From Lamellibrachia satsuma (Eukaryota > Annelida > Polychaeta > Sabellida > Siboglinidae), in the NCBI GenBank assembly GCA_033239005.1, contig BSQZ01000009.1, forward strand, positions 5,297,252-5,361,251: a DNA stretch of 64,000 bases. The letters run 5' to 3'. Both the position numbers and the translations under genes were made by a program. Below the pieces are notes generated by a model. The model was not told the origin of the DNA, made no database searches, and worked only from the letters and a program-made list of their open reading frames with translations. Positions within the stretch are counted from its first letter, which is position 1. The number at the start of each line of letters is the position of its first letter. This document shows positions 34,989 through 43,650 of the stretch, one piece after another.

Positions 34989-37900
34989 ATTGATAATCAT
35001 GTATATACTGTGTACAATATTATACTCAGCAATTTGTGTAGTGTTTGTACTGTGTTGTAGAACCTACACTTTCTGGAAGTGCAACCACGTCAATGCCTGT
35101 AACACCTGCGCATCTTCAGTCATCGGTGAACACCGCATCCATCACAAGTCATGTGACAACCCACGATCACTGGCGTGCAGAAGTGCTGTGGACAATGAAA
35201 GTCGTGTCATCTCACTACTCATACGTTAGCTGCATGGAAACAGACAGACTGTTTCAGCTTATGTTCCCAGATAGCGCCATCGCAAAGTCATTCAGCTGTG
35301 GTGAGAAGAAGATTGCCTACATCATCTGCCATAGACTAGCTCCATATTTCACCCAGCAACTGAAGGACCAGGTGCGGTTGCTTGACACTTTTGTCATCCT
35401 TTTGATGAGAGCTTCAACCACTTCACTCAAAACAAACAGATGGACATACACATCAGGTTCTTTGATGATGGTAGAAACGCAGTGCATACCCGATACTTCA
35501 CCAGTGCCTTTCTTGGCCATGCAACAGCTGCAAACATGGTTGATGTGTTTGTTGAGAAGTTTGGTAAAATGAACCTGTCGAACATGATCCAGCTGTCCAT
35601 GGATGGGCCAAATATGAATTGGTCCTACCAAATGCTGATGGCTGAGGTGTACGATGACTGCTCACGGAAACTGATTGACATCAGCAGTTGTGGCCTGCAT
35701 GTGGTCCACAATGCATTCAGAGCTGGTTTCGGAGCAATTGGATGGGAGTAATTTCTCAGGGCACTGCACCGGATTTTCCACGAAACACCCACCAGGCGAG
35801 AAGACTTCACCGCAATTACAAGAACAACAGTGTTTCCCATGAAGTTCTGTGTACACCGGTGGGTAGGGAATGCGCGAGTGGCATCCCGTGCGTTGCTGGT
35901 ACTTGGTCATGTACGAAAGTACGTCGATACCATCACCAAGTACCCAAAGAAGTACAATGTCCCTGATGGAAAAGCATTCATGACCGTGAAGTCAGGCTGT
36001 GCTGACTCACTGATGCCTACACGCCTGATGTTTGTCGAGTCAGTTGTAAGGCAGTTTGACCAGTTTCTGGTCAGATACTAGACGGACAAGCCAATGGTCC
36101 CCTTCCTTTGTGGTGACCTTGACGTGATTGCACGAGGATTATGCCAGCGCTTCATGAAGCAGTCTTAGACGAGGCTACCTCTACAGCACAGCATTGATGA
36201 TGTTGATTCACATTTGCCTCACTTCCAAATTGACCCTGGATTCTGCGCAGCGAAGAAGCTGAAGGAGTTGGCAGCTGTCACATCTGTCAAGCAGAAGCTC
36301 AGTGAAAGAGAGAGAATGGCTTTTAGAATGGAGTGCAAGAAAGGGCTTGTCTGTGCCACACAGAAACTCCTAGAGAAATGCCCAATCACATACACCATGA
36401 CGAGAAACTTGACGTGTCTCGACCCTCGGTTAATGGCTGGCAGGAAGGACGACTGCATTGCGAAGTTTGGCAGAGTGTTGCAAAAGGATCTGCACCAAGT
36501 CCGAGATGCGGATTGCGATGCTATCCAGCAGCAGTTCAGATCCTTTGTGAATGAGGTGGTTCCTGCCAACTCCACCACATTCAAGGATTTTAACCCAGAC
36601 AACGAGAGACTGGATACGTTCCTTGCAGTCTACCTCAGATGCACGCAATATGTAAAGCTGTGGATGGTGACAAAGAAACTGCTCATCCTCTCTCATGGGC
36701 AAGTCACTGTCGAGCGTGGTTTCTCAATCAACAGTCACATACGTGGCTGTTGAGTACCTGAAGGAGGAATCCCTTGTTACACAGCGTATTGTGCACGACA
36801 CAATCACAACAGCTGGTGGTGTGTGCCAAATGCCAGTAACCAAATCAATGGTTTCCTATGCACAGGGAGCACGACAAAGGTACATGGCGTACTTGGAGGC
36901 TGAGAAGTAAAAAGTTCTGAAACAGAACGTTGAGCAAAACTTCAACTCGAAGCGAAAGCATGAGTGTGAGGAAGCAGAGAATATGGAGGCCAAGAAGAGG
37001 CGGCTCAACCAGGACATAGCAGCACTGCTGAAGTCAGCTGATGAACTGGCAACCAGTGCTGAGTTGACAGGAGACTTGACACTCCTGGCAAAATCCAATG
37101 CCATGCGAAAGAGTACGACAAACAAATTGCAAGCACTGAAAGACCTGCAGTGATTACTGTAACTGATGACAGATGTTGGACTGTACTTTGTACGTTTCCA
37201 GAGTGCAGTTTGCAGTATTAAATTTTGAACCTTAAATGGCCTTGAAGGTTTCTTTCCTTAGCCTTGAAATAGCCTTGAATTTGGTTTCTGTCATGGTGTA
37301 TGGACCTGAGCTGGGACTGAGTCACGTCCAGCTGGGACCGAGTCACGTCCAGCTGGGACCGAGTCAAGTCCAGCTGGGACCGAGTCACGTCCAGCTGGGA
37401 CCAAGTCAAGTCCAGCTGGGACTGAGTCACGTCCAGCTGGGACCGAGTCACGTCCAGCTGGGACCAAGTCAAGTCCAGCTGGGACTGAGTCACGTCCAGC
37501 TGGGACCGAGTCAAGTCCAGCTGGGACCTAGTCAAGTCCAGCTGGGACTGAGTCACATCCAGCTGGGACCGAGTCAAGTCCAGCTGGGACCGAGTCACGT
37601 CCAGCTGGGACCGAGTCAAGTTCAGCTGGGACCGAGTCACGTCCAGCTGGGACCGAGTCACGTCCAGCTGGGACCGAGTCAAGTCCAGCTGGGACCGAGT
37701 CAAGTCCAGCTGGGACCGAGTCAAGTCCAGCTGGGACCGAGTCACGTCCAGCTGGGACCGAGTCAAGTCCAGCTGGGACCGAGTCACGTCCAGCTGGGAC
37801 CGAGTCACGTCCAGCTGGGACCGAGTCAAGTCCAGCTGGGACCGAGTCACGTCCAGCTGGGACCGAGTCAAGTCCAGCTGGGACTGAGTCACGTCCAGCT

Positions 37901-39784
37901 GAGACGGAGTCACGTCCGGTTGGGACTGAGTCACGTCCAACTGGGACCGAGTCAAGTCCAGCTGGGACTGAGTCACGTCCAGCTGGGACCGAGTCAAGTC
38001 CAGCTGGGACCGAGTCAAGTCCAGCTGGGACTGCAGTATGAAGCGAAGACGACTTTTGCATATTTTGTGCATTATTAAAATGGTTATACTGACGACAATG
38101 TTAGTTACATTTCTTCATTGTCTTCAATAGCCAGGATCTGTCCAAAGTGAATCTTCTACACTTGTGGATAAACTTTGACAGTTTTGAATACATTTCGATT
38201 CAAAACGTTTAAAATATTACTAGTTCAGACCAGTAGTAATGAATAAACAATGTTCTAATATACCGTACATAAAAATATGTATTTTGAAACAAATTTGTTT
38301 ATCAGTGTGATTAATAATGTTAATCAGTCCGTGAATGTGTATTTCTTGTTTCTGTTGACAGAAAGTGATGGCGATGAACCGTGAGTGTGGGGGCGGTCAG
38401 AAGGGGTTGGACCTCGGAACACCGAGCCAGGGCCCGGCCACTACGCCCATACGCCCGCTCACTGCTGCGTATAGGGCTGTCAGCAGTGACTATTCTGTAA
38501 GCACTGATATTTGTTGCCATTTGGGAAAGTTTACTATTTTGTATATTGTTTAAAGCTGCTGGTTTGTATATCGCTTGAGATGTTGCTCTTTCTTTCAAAT
38601 GTATGACTTTATTGGTGAAGCTTATTGGATTACTGGATTACTAAAGGGTATCATTGGATTACTGGATTACTAAAGGGTATCATTGGATTACTGGATTACT
38701 AAAGGGTTACTGGATTACTGGATTACTAAAGGGTATCACCGTATGATGATTTAAAATATACGTTGTTGTTACATTAACATGGATGCCACAAGTTCAATGG
38801 CTGGGGAGAGTATAAACTAATTGAAATTACTCGAATCAAACCAAGCACAGATTAGCCACCCCAGCCACCCCAGCCACCGTAAAGATGCTTCAGCAATTCA
38901 GTATTTCATCCATCTCATTTTATAATCATTTCATGAAAAATCAAACCTATCAAGTATCCATTATGACATGCTAGTTCATACGAGTTACTTGAAATCAATA
39001 CATCGAATTTCAACAAAAGTATGTTTACTAAACCAACTGAACTGTTCACAGATTTTGAACAGCAAAGAACCTGATTTGCAATGGGCTAAATAGAGGCTAC
39101 CCAAAATAACCTTTGTCGCTTGTGTTGCTTAATATAACTGTGAAGTCACAACCCAGAGTTGATGGAAGTATGACAAGTAATTTTGTACTTTAAATGAGAG
39201 AGTCGGGCCAATGATGTGTCCACGACAACAACAGGAACACAAATATTTAAAGAATCACTGTTTCAGCAAAGAATACATCGCACCAACAATAACGCTTACT
39301 GATATTAAACAGAAAGCACGCTGCTAGCATCAGAACACAAAAATCAGTTGATGTGATGTTTGAATAACTTCGAACGTGATTGAGCCTAGATACGCACGTT
39401 TCAGCGTATGTAAAATAATCGTGCGAATCTTTCCGGTATCTAATTGTTCATTCAATTCAAATGGTGTCAGCCAGTCATGGATTTAGATATACCACTGACA
39501 CAGCACATGAACATTCGACATGTTCATCATCTAGCGATTAACAGTTTGACATTCTGGGTACCGGCTATTAATTTCACAAGCAGCTTTGATGTATCTGGGA
39601 CCCTCGTGTTTCTGAGATATGAAGCAGAGTGAATATGATGATAGAATATGTCAGGATAGCTACATTTTATTATCCTTTAAATTTTGGTTTCTCTCTTTTT
39701 CGCCAGGTGGTACCAAAGAGCAACACGCCACAGAAGAGTCAGAACGTCCTCATGAAAGCCTTCGACGTCTTGTTCGGCTGGTGA
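22245..39784 (+). CDS. NUP35: Nucleoporin NUP35 (Nup53), complete coding region in ten exons
   Basis: Coding exons are 22245-22370, 24734-24879, 26894-26996, 28873-28966, 30612-30723, 30937-30990, 32349-32418, 33435-33563, 38362-38496 and 39707-39784. All have GT-AG borders and matching phases, and sum to 348 residues (human about 326). NUP35 is a scaffold nucleoporin linking Nup93/Nup155/Nup205 and the NDC1 membrane ring. Seen: an N-terminal MLLGSPISPS motif, a disordered Gly/Ser-rich middle, the RRM-like dimerisation domain (about residues 206-278, from WVTVFG through GNWMHI and ARKALSKNGKVFG to CIDK), and the C-terminal membrane-binding amphipathic helix ending AFDVLFGW. An acceptor ten bases before the ATG means at least one upstream non-coding exon. 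Introns hold many mobile elements. Confidence 0.96.
23117..23892. mobile_element. Terminal-inverted-repeat DNA element, copy 1
   Basis: About 80-base imperfect inverted repeats: left 23117-23198 and right 23815-23892 share AAAGTGAAACC, AGGCATT, TTTGC, AATA(A/G)GAGT, AAAACTAAC and CATTTGCAACTATAAT in the same order. The interior holds a 43-codon + ORF (23452-23583, MKYRELSLKPEAVQAIFQHV start) that could be the N-terminal relic of a transposase; no DDE residues remain. GATTAC/GTAATC-rich sequence flanks both ends. The superfamily is not assigned. Confidence 0.75.
24181..24319. repeat. 35-bp tandem repeat, 4 copies
   Basis: Unit beginning GAGTAAGCTAACTCTGTTG and ending GAGTGAGCTACATTT; copies differ by one or two bases. 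A second short duplication (GGTAGAAGTTAGAACTACA) lies at about 24420-24460. Confidence 0.92.
24734..24879 (+). CDS. NUP35: NUP35 coding exon 2
   Basis: Acceptor TTTGCAG, donor CAG|GTACCG. Encodes a Ser/Pro/Gly-rich disordered segment (PGGSRLWSASPVSGSP) at the place of the human 'SPLLAGGSP' region. Ends phase 2. Confidence 0.85.
24960..25170. repeat. ~39-bp G-rich minisatellite, left block
   Basis: About 5.5 copies of a unit with ATGACCCATGTCATAAATGG, a run of 4-7 G, and TGATCACTTTA. Each unit contains TTAA. The array is cut at 25171 by a piggyBac-type element and resumes at 26097. Confidence 0.96.
25175..26092 (-). mobile_element. 918-bp piggyBac-type element in a minisatellite TTAA
   Basis: Flanked by TTAA duplications (25171-25174 and 26093-26096). 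The terminal inverted repeat CCTTTTGAAGACCAA on the left is matched by the reverse complement of TTGGTCCTCAAAAGG on the right (one mismatch). Removing the element with one TTAA restores an intact minisatellite unit (GATCACTTTAATGACCC), so the insertion postdates the array. A 46-residue minus-strand ORF near the right end looks like the acidic N terminus of a piggyBac transposase, and the catalytic domain is absent. It is therefore a non-autonomous deletion derivative. A small palindrome AACCCCGATATATCGGGGTT lies just inside the right end. Confidence 0.88.
25765..25905 (-). pseudogene. piggyBac transposase N-terminal remnant
   Basis: 46 codons from MDRRRFLIRGIDDYERVLDA to VADDLDE and a stop. 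The aromatic/basic start followed by a Glu/Asp/Ser-rich stretch (LDESDESSVVDSEID) is typical of the piggyBac transposase N terminus before the DDE domain, which is missing. The family assignment rests mainly on the TTAA duplications and terminal repeats of the host element. Confidence 0.55.
26097..26690. repeat. ~39-bp G-rich minisatellite, right block
   Basis: About 15 further copies of the same unit, with G-run lengths of 5-7 and point variants such as ATGTTGG. Apparent ORFs on both strands (peptides DPCHKWWGG and TWVIKVITP) are products of unit length near a multiple of three. Confidence 0.96.
26894..26996 (+). CDS. NUP35: NUP35 coding exon 3
   Basis: Acceptor TTTCAG, donor AAG|GTGTGT. 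Encodes RTKEKVGAPPIQGLLETIAS, aligned with human KDKSGAPPVRSIYDDISS. It is required by splice phase (enters phase 2, leaves phase 0) to join exons 2 and 4, and is too short to stand out as an ORF. Confidence 0.88.
28255..28707 (-). CDS. Unidentified 150-codon ORF inside a NUP35 intron
   Basis: A clean single-exon frame antisense to NUP35: it starts MGHHIQAVNGQDTWYMLLMW, contains the charged helix HILLKQIEHIQNVTKKKIAD, a GPIGGGFLTHSYCTKEL loop, then MRMFDEDYVTLNNLRNDEEQ and ends NFICES. The protein is soluble, with four cysteines and no signal peptide or membrane helix. An A-rich stretch follows the stop on its own strand (AATTAAAAAAAATTAA), which could be a retroposed tail. I do not recognise the family. 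It could be a transposon or viral relic, a retrogene, or a chance ORF; composition is not low-complexity, so chance is less likely. Confidence 0.35.
   Translation of the reverse strand: MGHHIQAVNGQDTWYMLLMWSFVDEQKLSTRSNIFYPHILVPNDFGWFNEENRLAKHILLKQIEHIQNVTKKKIADYQSKHILEEQIIIQHMNVCCSQLQGPIGGGFLTHSYCTKELMRMFDEDYVTLNNLRNDEEQRELYVTMNFICES
28873..28966 (+). CDS. NUP35: NUP35 coding exon 4
   Basis: Encodes LDGSLRGGSFVGGGGSFVGT, a duplicated GGSFVGG/GGSFVGT, then PSSAQFSQYTL. Donor CTGG|GTGAGC, phase 1. The nine-residue duplication lies in the disordered linker. Confidence 0.85.
29570..30117. mobile_element. Terminal-inverted-repeat DNA element, copy 2
   Basis: Left end AAAACTAACCATGTGCAACT (29580 onward) and right end TAGTTGCAAATGGTTATG (30081 onward) are inverted relatives of the TIRs of the element at 23.1-23.9 kb. 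Internal blocks also match: a TTCTAAAAGTG(T/G)G then A(A/G)ATTC(T/C)GG segment, and CATG(T/G)CCA.. followed by (C)TTATTGG(C/T)AAG. It is shorter and more diverged than copy 1. Confidence 0.7.
30612..30723 (+). CDS. NUP35: NUP35 coding exon 5
   Basis: Acceptor CAACAG, donor CAAGG|GTAGGC. Encodes IGQSAKTPPSPAQIDPFYTQ, nearly identical to the vertebrate 'LSPAQLDPFYTQG' motif. Phase 2. Confidence 0.94.
30937..30990 (+). CDS. NUP35: NUP35 coding exon 6 (small)
   Basis: A 54-base exon encoding EAIKPDDELDETWVTVFG, the start of the RRM-like domain. Donor TTTGG|GTGAGT. Confidence 0.94.
31433..31620. repeat. 47-bp tandem repeat, 4 copies
   Basis: Unit begins GGTGTAACAATGTTGTAACA and ends CTAACAACTCCAG. 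Copies 2-4 are nearly identical. A short ACTGCCAGTGTTA triplication lies nearby at 31915-31953. Confidence 0.95.
32349..32418 (+). CDS. NUP35: NUP35 coding exon 7
   Basis: A 70-base exon encoding FPLAATSFVLQQFAQYGSIL then KHV, helix 1 and strand 2 of the RRM-like domain. Acceptor GTTTCCAG, donor GTG|GTACGT. Confidence 0.95.
32761..33095. repeat. 67-bp tandem repeat, 5 copies
   Basis: Unit begins TAAGCCCTTGGTATGAGTCC and ends AATGTTAAACAAAT; starts at 32761, 32828, 32895, 32962 and 33029. Copies are almost identical, which implies recent expansion. Confidence 0.97.
33435..33563 (+). CDS. NUP35: NUP35 coding exon 8
   Basis: Encodes DGNWMHIHFQSKIQARKALS and KNGKVFGTGVMVGVHQCIDK, the rest of the RRM-like dimerisation domain. 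Acceptor CTCCAG, donor AAG|GTGATG. Confidence 0.96.
34249..37153 (+). pseudogene. BED zinc-finger hAT-like transposase, inactivated
   Basis: Exon 1 (34249-34510) encodes a BED finger: FLAHCRICKRSF with the HSAGQKH pair, that is C-x2-C...H-x5-H, ending at donor GTATGT. Exon 2 starts at 35061 after TTGTAG. Blocks seen include IPDSAIAKSFS-like PDSAIAKSFSCGEKKIAY, QMDIHIRFFDDG, TRYFTSAFLGHATA, IQLSMDGPNMNW (likely catalytic Asp region), SSCGLHVVHNAFRAGF, FCVHRWVGNARVA, TDKPMVPFLCGDLD and VTVERGFSIN, the last typical of the hAT C-terminal dimerisation domain. A basic coiled-coil tail ends near 37153. A frameshift near 35395 and stops near 35751, 36080, 36165, 36752 and 36908 inactivate it. Confidence 0.78.
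34849..34962. repeat. 114-bp perfect palindrome with TA core
   Basis: Left arm TTGGACATGTCGTAATTATA.. through TATACATATGTTA and its exact reverse complement meet in a (TA)n centre. It lies in the intron of the hAT transposase, followed by another (TA)n run to 34988. It can form a 57-bp-stem hairpin. Confidence 0.95.
37309..38032. repeat. 21-bp minisatellite, about 34 copies
   Basis: Unit GGGACCGAGTCACGTCCAGCT with alternating AGTCACGTCC and AGTCAAGTCC variants. Unit length is a multiple of three, so three long apparent ORFs (177, 280 and 284 codons, both strands) arise from repeated heptapeptides; I do not treat them as genes. One lone unit, AAGTCAAGTCCAGCTGG, lies left of the hAT element at 34030-34046. 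Confidence 0.96.
38362..38496 (+). CDS. NUP35: NUP35 coding exon 9
   Basis: Encodes a linker ending TTPIRPLTAAYRAVSSDYS, matching the human 'MRPLATAYKASTSDYQV'. It follows the intron that holds the hAT element and 21-bp minisatellite. Confidence 0.94.
38626..38740. repeat. ~29-bp tandem repeat
   Basis: About 3.5 copies of ATTGGATTACTGGATTACTA then AAGGGTATC; one copy lacks the ATTG start. It is itself built from a smaller TGGATTAC duplication. Confidence 0.9.
39707..39784 (+). CDS. NUP35: NUP35 coding exon 10 with stop
   Basis: Encodes VVPKSNTPQKSQNVLMKAFD then VLFGW and TGA. The terminal amphipathic helix is the conserved membrane-binding end of Nup53-type proteins. Confidence 0.96.
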   Translation: MVPKSNTPQKSQNVLMKAFDVLFGW

Positions 39785-41089
39785 TGTCACGGAACTAGGA
39801 AAACTGAAATAAAAGGAAACCATCGTATATGAAATGTTAAAAAAGGCATCATATTTTTGTGTTTCTGCCAAGGAGACATTTATATATGGTGCAGCTACAT
39901 ACAGTTTCTGATGTCTGTGAATTATTAATTTTTGTTTGGGTATTTCTGCATGAACAGGCTGTGATGTTTATCTGTGGAAAACATGCTTTATGCGCGTCAA
40001 AAAAAAAACATCTTTTGTGGATCTGCTTGGTGCAGTGATAGAGTGCAGTTCATAGCAAGATCATTTATCATTTGGAGTACTAAAATTTATATCAAGAACA
40101 CATAATTTTTATAATTATGGTTATATTACTGACTTTTCAAGCTTACAAAGGAGACTCCATTCACATAGTGGGCTACATCGTATGATGTTACAATGCGTAC
40201 CTTTCCATTCAAATGGGCACTGTATATATTTACAGGTAACTGAATACGTGCGTCTAATATGAGAAACATGCAATCGTCACGTAGTTATGATGCTGTACAT
40301 ATTATATATAATTATAGATGCATCTAATATACATGTTAATGTAAGTTTTACAGTAAAGCTATTTTAGTATGAATTCCACTGATGCCCATTTATCAGTTAT
40401 TTTAATTAAAATGTTGTGTTACGTAAATTGTACACTGCTCTACAGTATTTCTTGTCAATACAAATTGTATCATTATCAGAACTTGTTTTTTATTTATACT
40501 GTACAGAGACTGTAACCATGAAAATACATACTGTGTAACGATTAACATTATGTGGCTACAGGCTGTATACTGGTGTTCTATGAATATACACCCCTGCTGC
40601 ACCTATATGTACATAATTTTATATTTGCTTTAATGGCCAAGGTGGGATACTTGTTCGTGACAATCTGTTTTTTTATAAATACAAAATTACTGTATCTAGA
40701 GGTCCCGCTGCAATTCAGTTATTTTAAACCTACCTAGTATCCACTACGACCTGTTAGCTTGATTGTGAAATTTATTTAGTTTTGGTGAAATCATCAAAAC
40801 AAAATTTTTTATTCTTCCAGTAAAAAATCACTGGAAAAGTGGCTCCACCTGTGTGTACTATAACAAGGCTCTTCTCACCTTTGCAATAAAAGTAAATTCC
40901 TTCTGATTTTAACAAAATGCACACTCTCATTAAACCGACTGCACATATTACTTAAATTATTCACCCACCACATATTTCAGCATCAATAAACCTGATTTGC
41001 CATGAGCTAAATCAGTTGAGGAGAATGTTTTAACTGTGGGAACATCATAATATTATATTCATCATAAATAACAAAAATAAGTAGTAGGT
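39785..41089. other. NUP35 3' UTR and intergenic sequence
   Basis: AATAAA occurs soon after the stop (39808-39813) and again near 40887. Otherwise AT-rich sequence with no supported ORF. A block near 40985 (AAACCTGATTTGCCATGAGC) resembles 39070-39090 in the last NUP35 intron. Confidence 0.4.
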
Positions 41090-41206
41090 AACGTAGGCTT
41101 ATCAGACAAGGGGGTAACTATGCCATCAATACTGTCGACTATCTATTGTGAATACTTACGGATGTATTGATGGCATAGTTACCCCCTTGCCTGATAAGCC
41201 TACGTT
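41090..41206. repeat. Foldback: 42-bp arms around a 33-base loop
   Basis: Left arm 41090-41131 begins AACGTAGGCTTATCAGACAA; right arm 41165-41206 is its reverse complement with one difference. The loop is 33 bases. No ORF. It could be a foldback MITE or a transcribed hairpin. Confidence 0.92.
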
Positions 41207-41323
41207 GCTTATGACTTACCCACAACAACAATGACGGCATACTAGGGATTACCATATACAGTTGAAATGTGGTGCTTGTTCCTGTGATTGGTGTAATCCT
41301 TGTTCTTTCTATCCTCATTCTGT

Positions 41324-41502
41324 TCCCTTTATTATAAGGATTCCTGAACTTGCCTTGAATTCATAACTGCCAGTGTTTGGGTTTGGTAAATTTACGCTGT
41401 TTTATTTGAAACAAATGCTTTCCTAGCAGCTATGAATTCCAAGCCATCTTTCTCTCGTCCATCTTATTTCCAATATCAAATGAAATCCTTATAATAAAGG
41501 GA
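41324..41502. mobile_element. 179-bp MITE-like element with 19-bp perfect TIRs
   Basis: TCCCTTTATTATAAGGATT at 41324-41342 is exactly inverted at 41484-41502. Short, AT-rich and non-coding, in line with a miniature inverted-repeat element. I could not define a target duplication. Confidence 0.6.
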
Positions 41503-43479
41503 GCATGGTTACTACTTAGTGTCTTACTGGGTAATTTCAAAACCAATAACTTAAAAAGAAATTATTCCAGTGGTCATTCATTTAACAATATCAGATGGTA
41601 GTACGACAACATGACAAATAATTTATTCAGAAACTTTCACGTAGTATACTTCATAATTCCCTAGAATATGTACATATTCATCAATATGACATATTGAATA
41701 GAGCACCATTTTCTTTCGACAACTACACATGTAGACTAAACCATTGATATTTCTCTAGTTGCCTGTTAATCGTTATGAAGTCGACCAATAAGAAATTTGG
41801 TTGCATCAAAAGAAAACATTTCTCTTCATGCTCATAGTACATCCTGCAAGTTGTTATAAACATTCGACCAGAAGTAGTTCTTGTTACAAGGAACTGGCAT
41901 ACAAGTGTGTGTACAAAGTGTACATGGATGACACAACATCAATTTGTAAACGTTACACTAACTTGCTGGTTAACCCATAGCTCTGTTAAACTAAGACGCA
42001 TTTTGCATCAACAGTTGCAAACTTAAGATTAATGAAGTTAATACAATCTTAAATGGGCCTTATATTGGATACTATCTAAAGCTTACATGTCGTCCTACTC
42101 ATGGGGAGGGACTGCTCACTTAACCAGGCCAACGTCTCCACGATATTTTGTCTGGATTACTGAGAAAATTCCCAGTTTGAAAGACACATTTCTTAACTTG
42201 CATTTTTTGTCAGACACTTATCTTAACCATGTCACAGCAGCAGCATCTAGTGATCTTTGGCAGAAATTTTAGACAGCATACTTCTTAGATCTGCCGATGC
42301 TGTTTGTATCACAACAGTTATCTTCCATTCTTTCTATACTGAGTTTTAACCATCCTCGTCACCAGGACTTCTGACTACATCAATAACCTGGCAGATTGAC
42401 CTATTGAAACACTGACTTTTCAGTTGCTGTGTTAACCCATGGGATCACTCGCTGGGATTTACAGGGCTCGCATACTGGAACTTAATTTTAATTGGCAGTG
42501 GACCCGTCGTTGCTGGTCAGACGGGCAATGAGAGGCATTCCTGGAAACACTGAAGTTTGGGTGCGGGCGTGTGTAGTTCCCGGAAATGAGTCGACCAACA
42601 CAACATGCAAGACAAAGTACAAATGATTCAGTGCACATCCACACATGGTGTACACCCACACTTGGTGTGGACAAATTCACGTTTTAAAAGGTCGATTTGC
42701 CAGGGGTACTGTAGTAGGATGGTTTTAACTGTCAGTGCAGCATCAGTGAAGTCACCCTCGACGTGAAAACGTGACCCCGACTTAAGAACCTGCAAGAGAA
42801 GACGAAACGTGAAGAGGGAACGACCTTCAGCTTAGGACCCTTTTGACCTTCCCGACCCAACTCAGATTGCCTAATCATTTGGCCTCGCAAGGGTCAGGCC
42901 CCATAAAAATATAATTTACTTTAACGAGAGTCTCTGTGACAGTCGTTTGAACCAACATACACACAGGAAATATTGCAGCTATATGGTTACTATGTTGGGT
43001 ATTATAAGTGCAAAATCAAACAAAGGAAATGACAAGTAATGATGCTTCCATTAGAAGATTGACATTGGTGCTGCATATGTCATCTATAGACTATCTTGTT
43101 AGACTATCTCTACTAAGAGTTTTACTGAGGCCTTTCTAGCTAATGCTACCTACGTACTACTCCCAACAACAGATAAACCCCATCAATATATCTGTACTTA
43201 TCAGAGAAGTATTGATCTGTTGGATACACTATATTTGTTCTTCACAGAAAGAAGGTAAACTGTTATGGAAACACATTGCATACATAAAAGACGAGCAAAT
43301 GCCAAATGATGTTCGATGTTTCTTCCAGGGCATCATACAAATCCTGGGGTATTCTCCCAATCACGAGGGCCACAGGCCATTGGGTTAGGTTGAGCGTCAT
43401 TTCTTACACATTATACCAGATTGTTGCAGATACTTGTGGCAACATGAAGAATCGTTTTTATTCTCTGCATTATGTTTTG
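41503..43479. other. Intergenic, nothing recognised
   Basis: No supported exon, repeat or element end. The last part is probably GID8 3' UTR. The 73-codon minus ORF at 42459-42680 and the overlapping + ORFs around 43.3-43.7 kb (antisense to GID8 exon 4) have no features of genes. Confidence 0.5.
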
Positions 43480-43650
43480 CTATGGCGACTCTATTACGCC
43501 TTTGGCGATGTCTGTCATCTTGTGGTACTTCACTTTCTTGTCATCGAGTTCTTTTTGCGACCACATCAGGAGTTTGAGCAAGTTTGCCAGGTTTGGCGTC
43601 GATTTGCGGTTCTCCATCTCAAGAATGGCAGCATTGAGTTCACTCGCAAC
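43480..43650 (-). CDS. GID8: GID8 coding exon 4 with stop
   Basis: Encodes [20 protein letters not shown] through [13 protein letters not shown] and TAG. Acceptor CCTGCAG. It ends a few residues differently from vertebrate 'GVIEEPK'. Confidence 0.96.
   Translation of the reverse strand, partial: VASELNAAILEMENRKSTPNLANLLKLLMWSQKELDDKKVKYHKMTDIAKGVIESP

Larger units (their letters stand above)
34047..37308 (+). mobile_element. hAT-type DNA transposon with decayed transposase
   Basis: A 3.26-kb element whose left end CAGGGACCGTACGGGGCCAT and right end (reverse complement CAGGTCCATACACCATGA) begin with the CAGG seen in many hAT elements. Subterminal CCTTGAATTT/CCTTGAAA repeats occur at both ends. 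The flanks share AGCTGG, a possible partial target duplication. Both flanks also match the 21-bp minisatellite unit that expands on the right. It encodes a BED-finger transposase on +, broken by stops, a frameshift and a palindrome-bearing intron. It lies in NUP35 intron 8 in the same orientation as the host gene. Confidence 0.75.

Noticed and set aside
37218..38078. Three ORFs of 177-284 codons with heptapeptide repeats
   Set aside because: They come from the 21-bp minisatellite in different frames and strands; they have no start context or splice support and no non-repeat domain.
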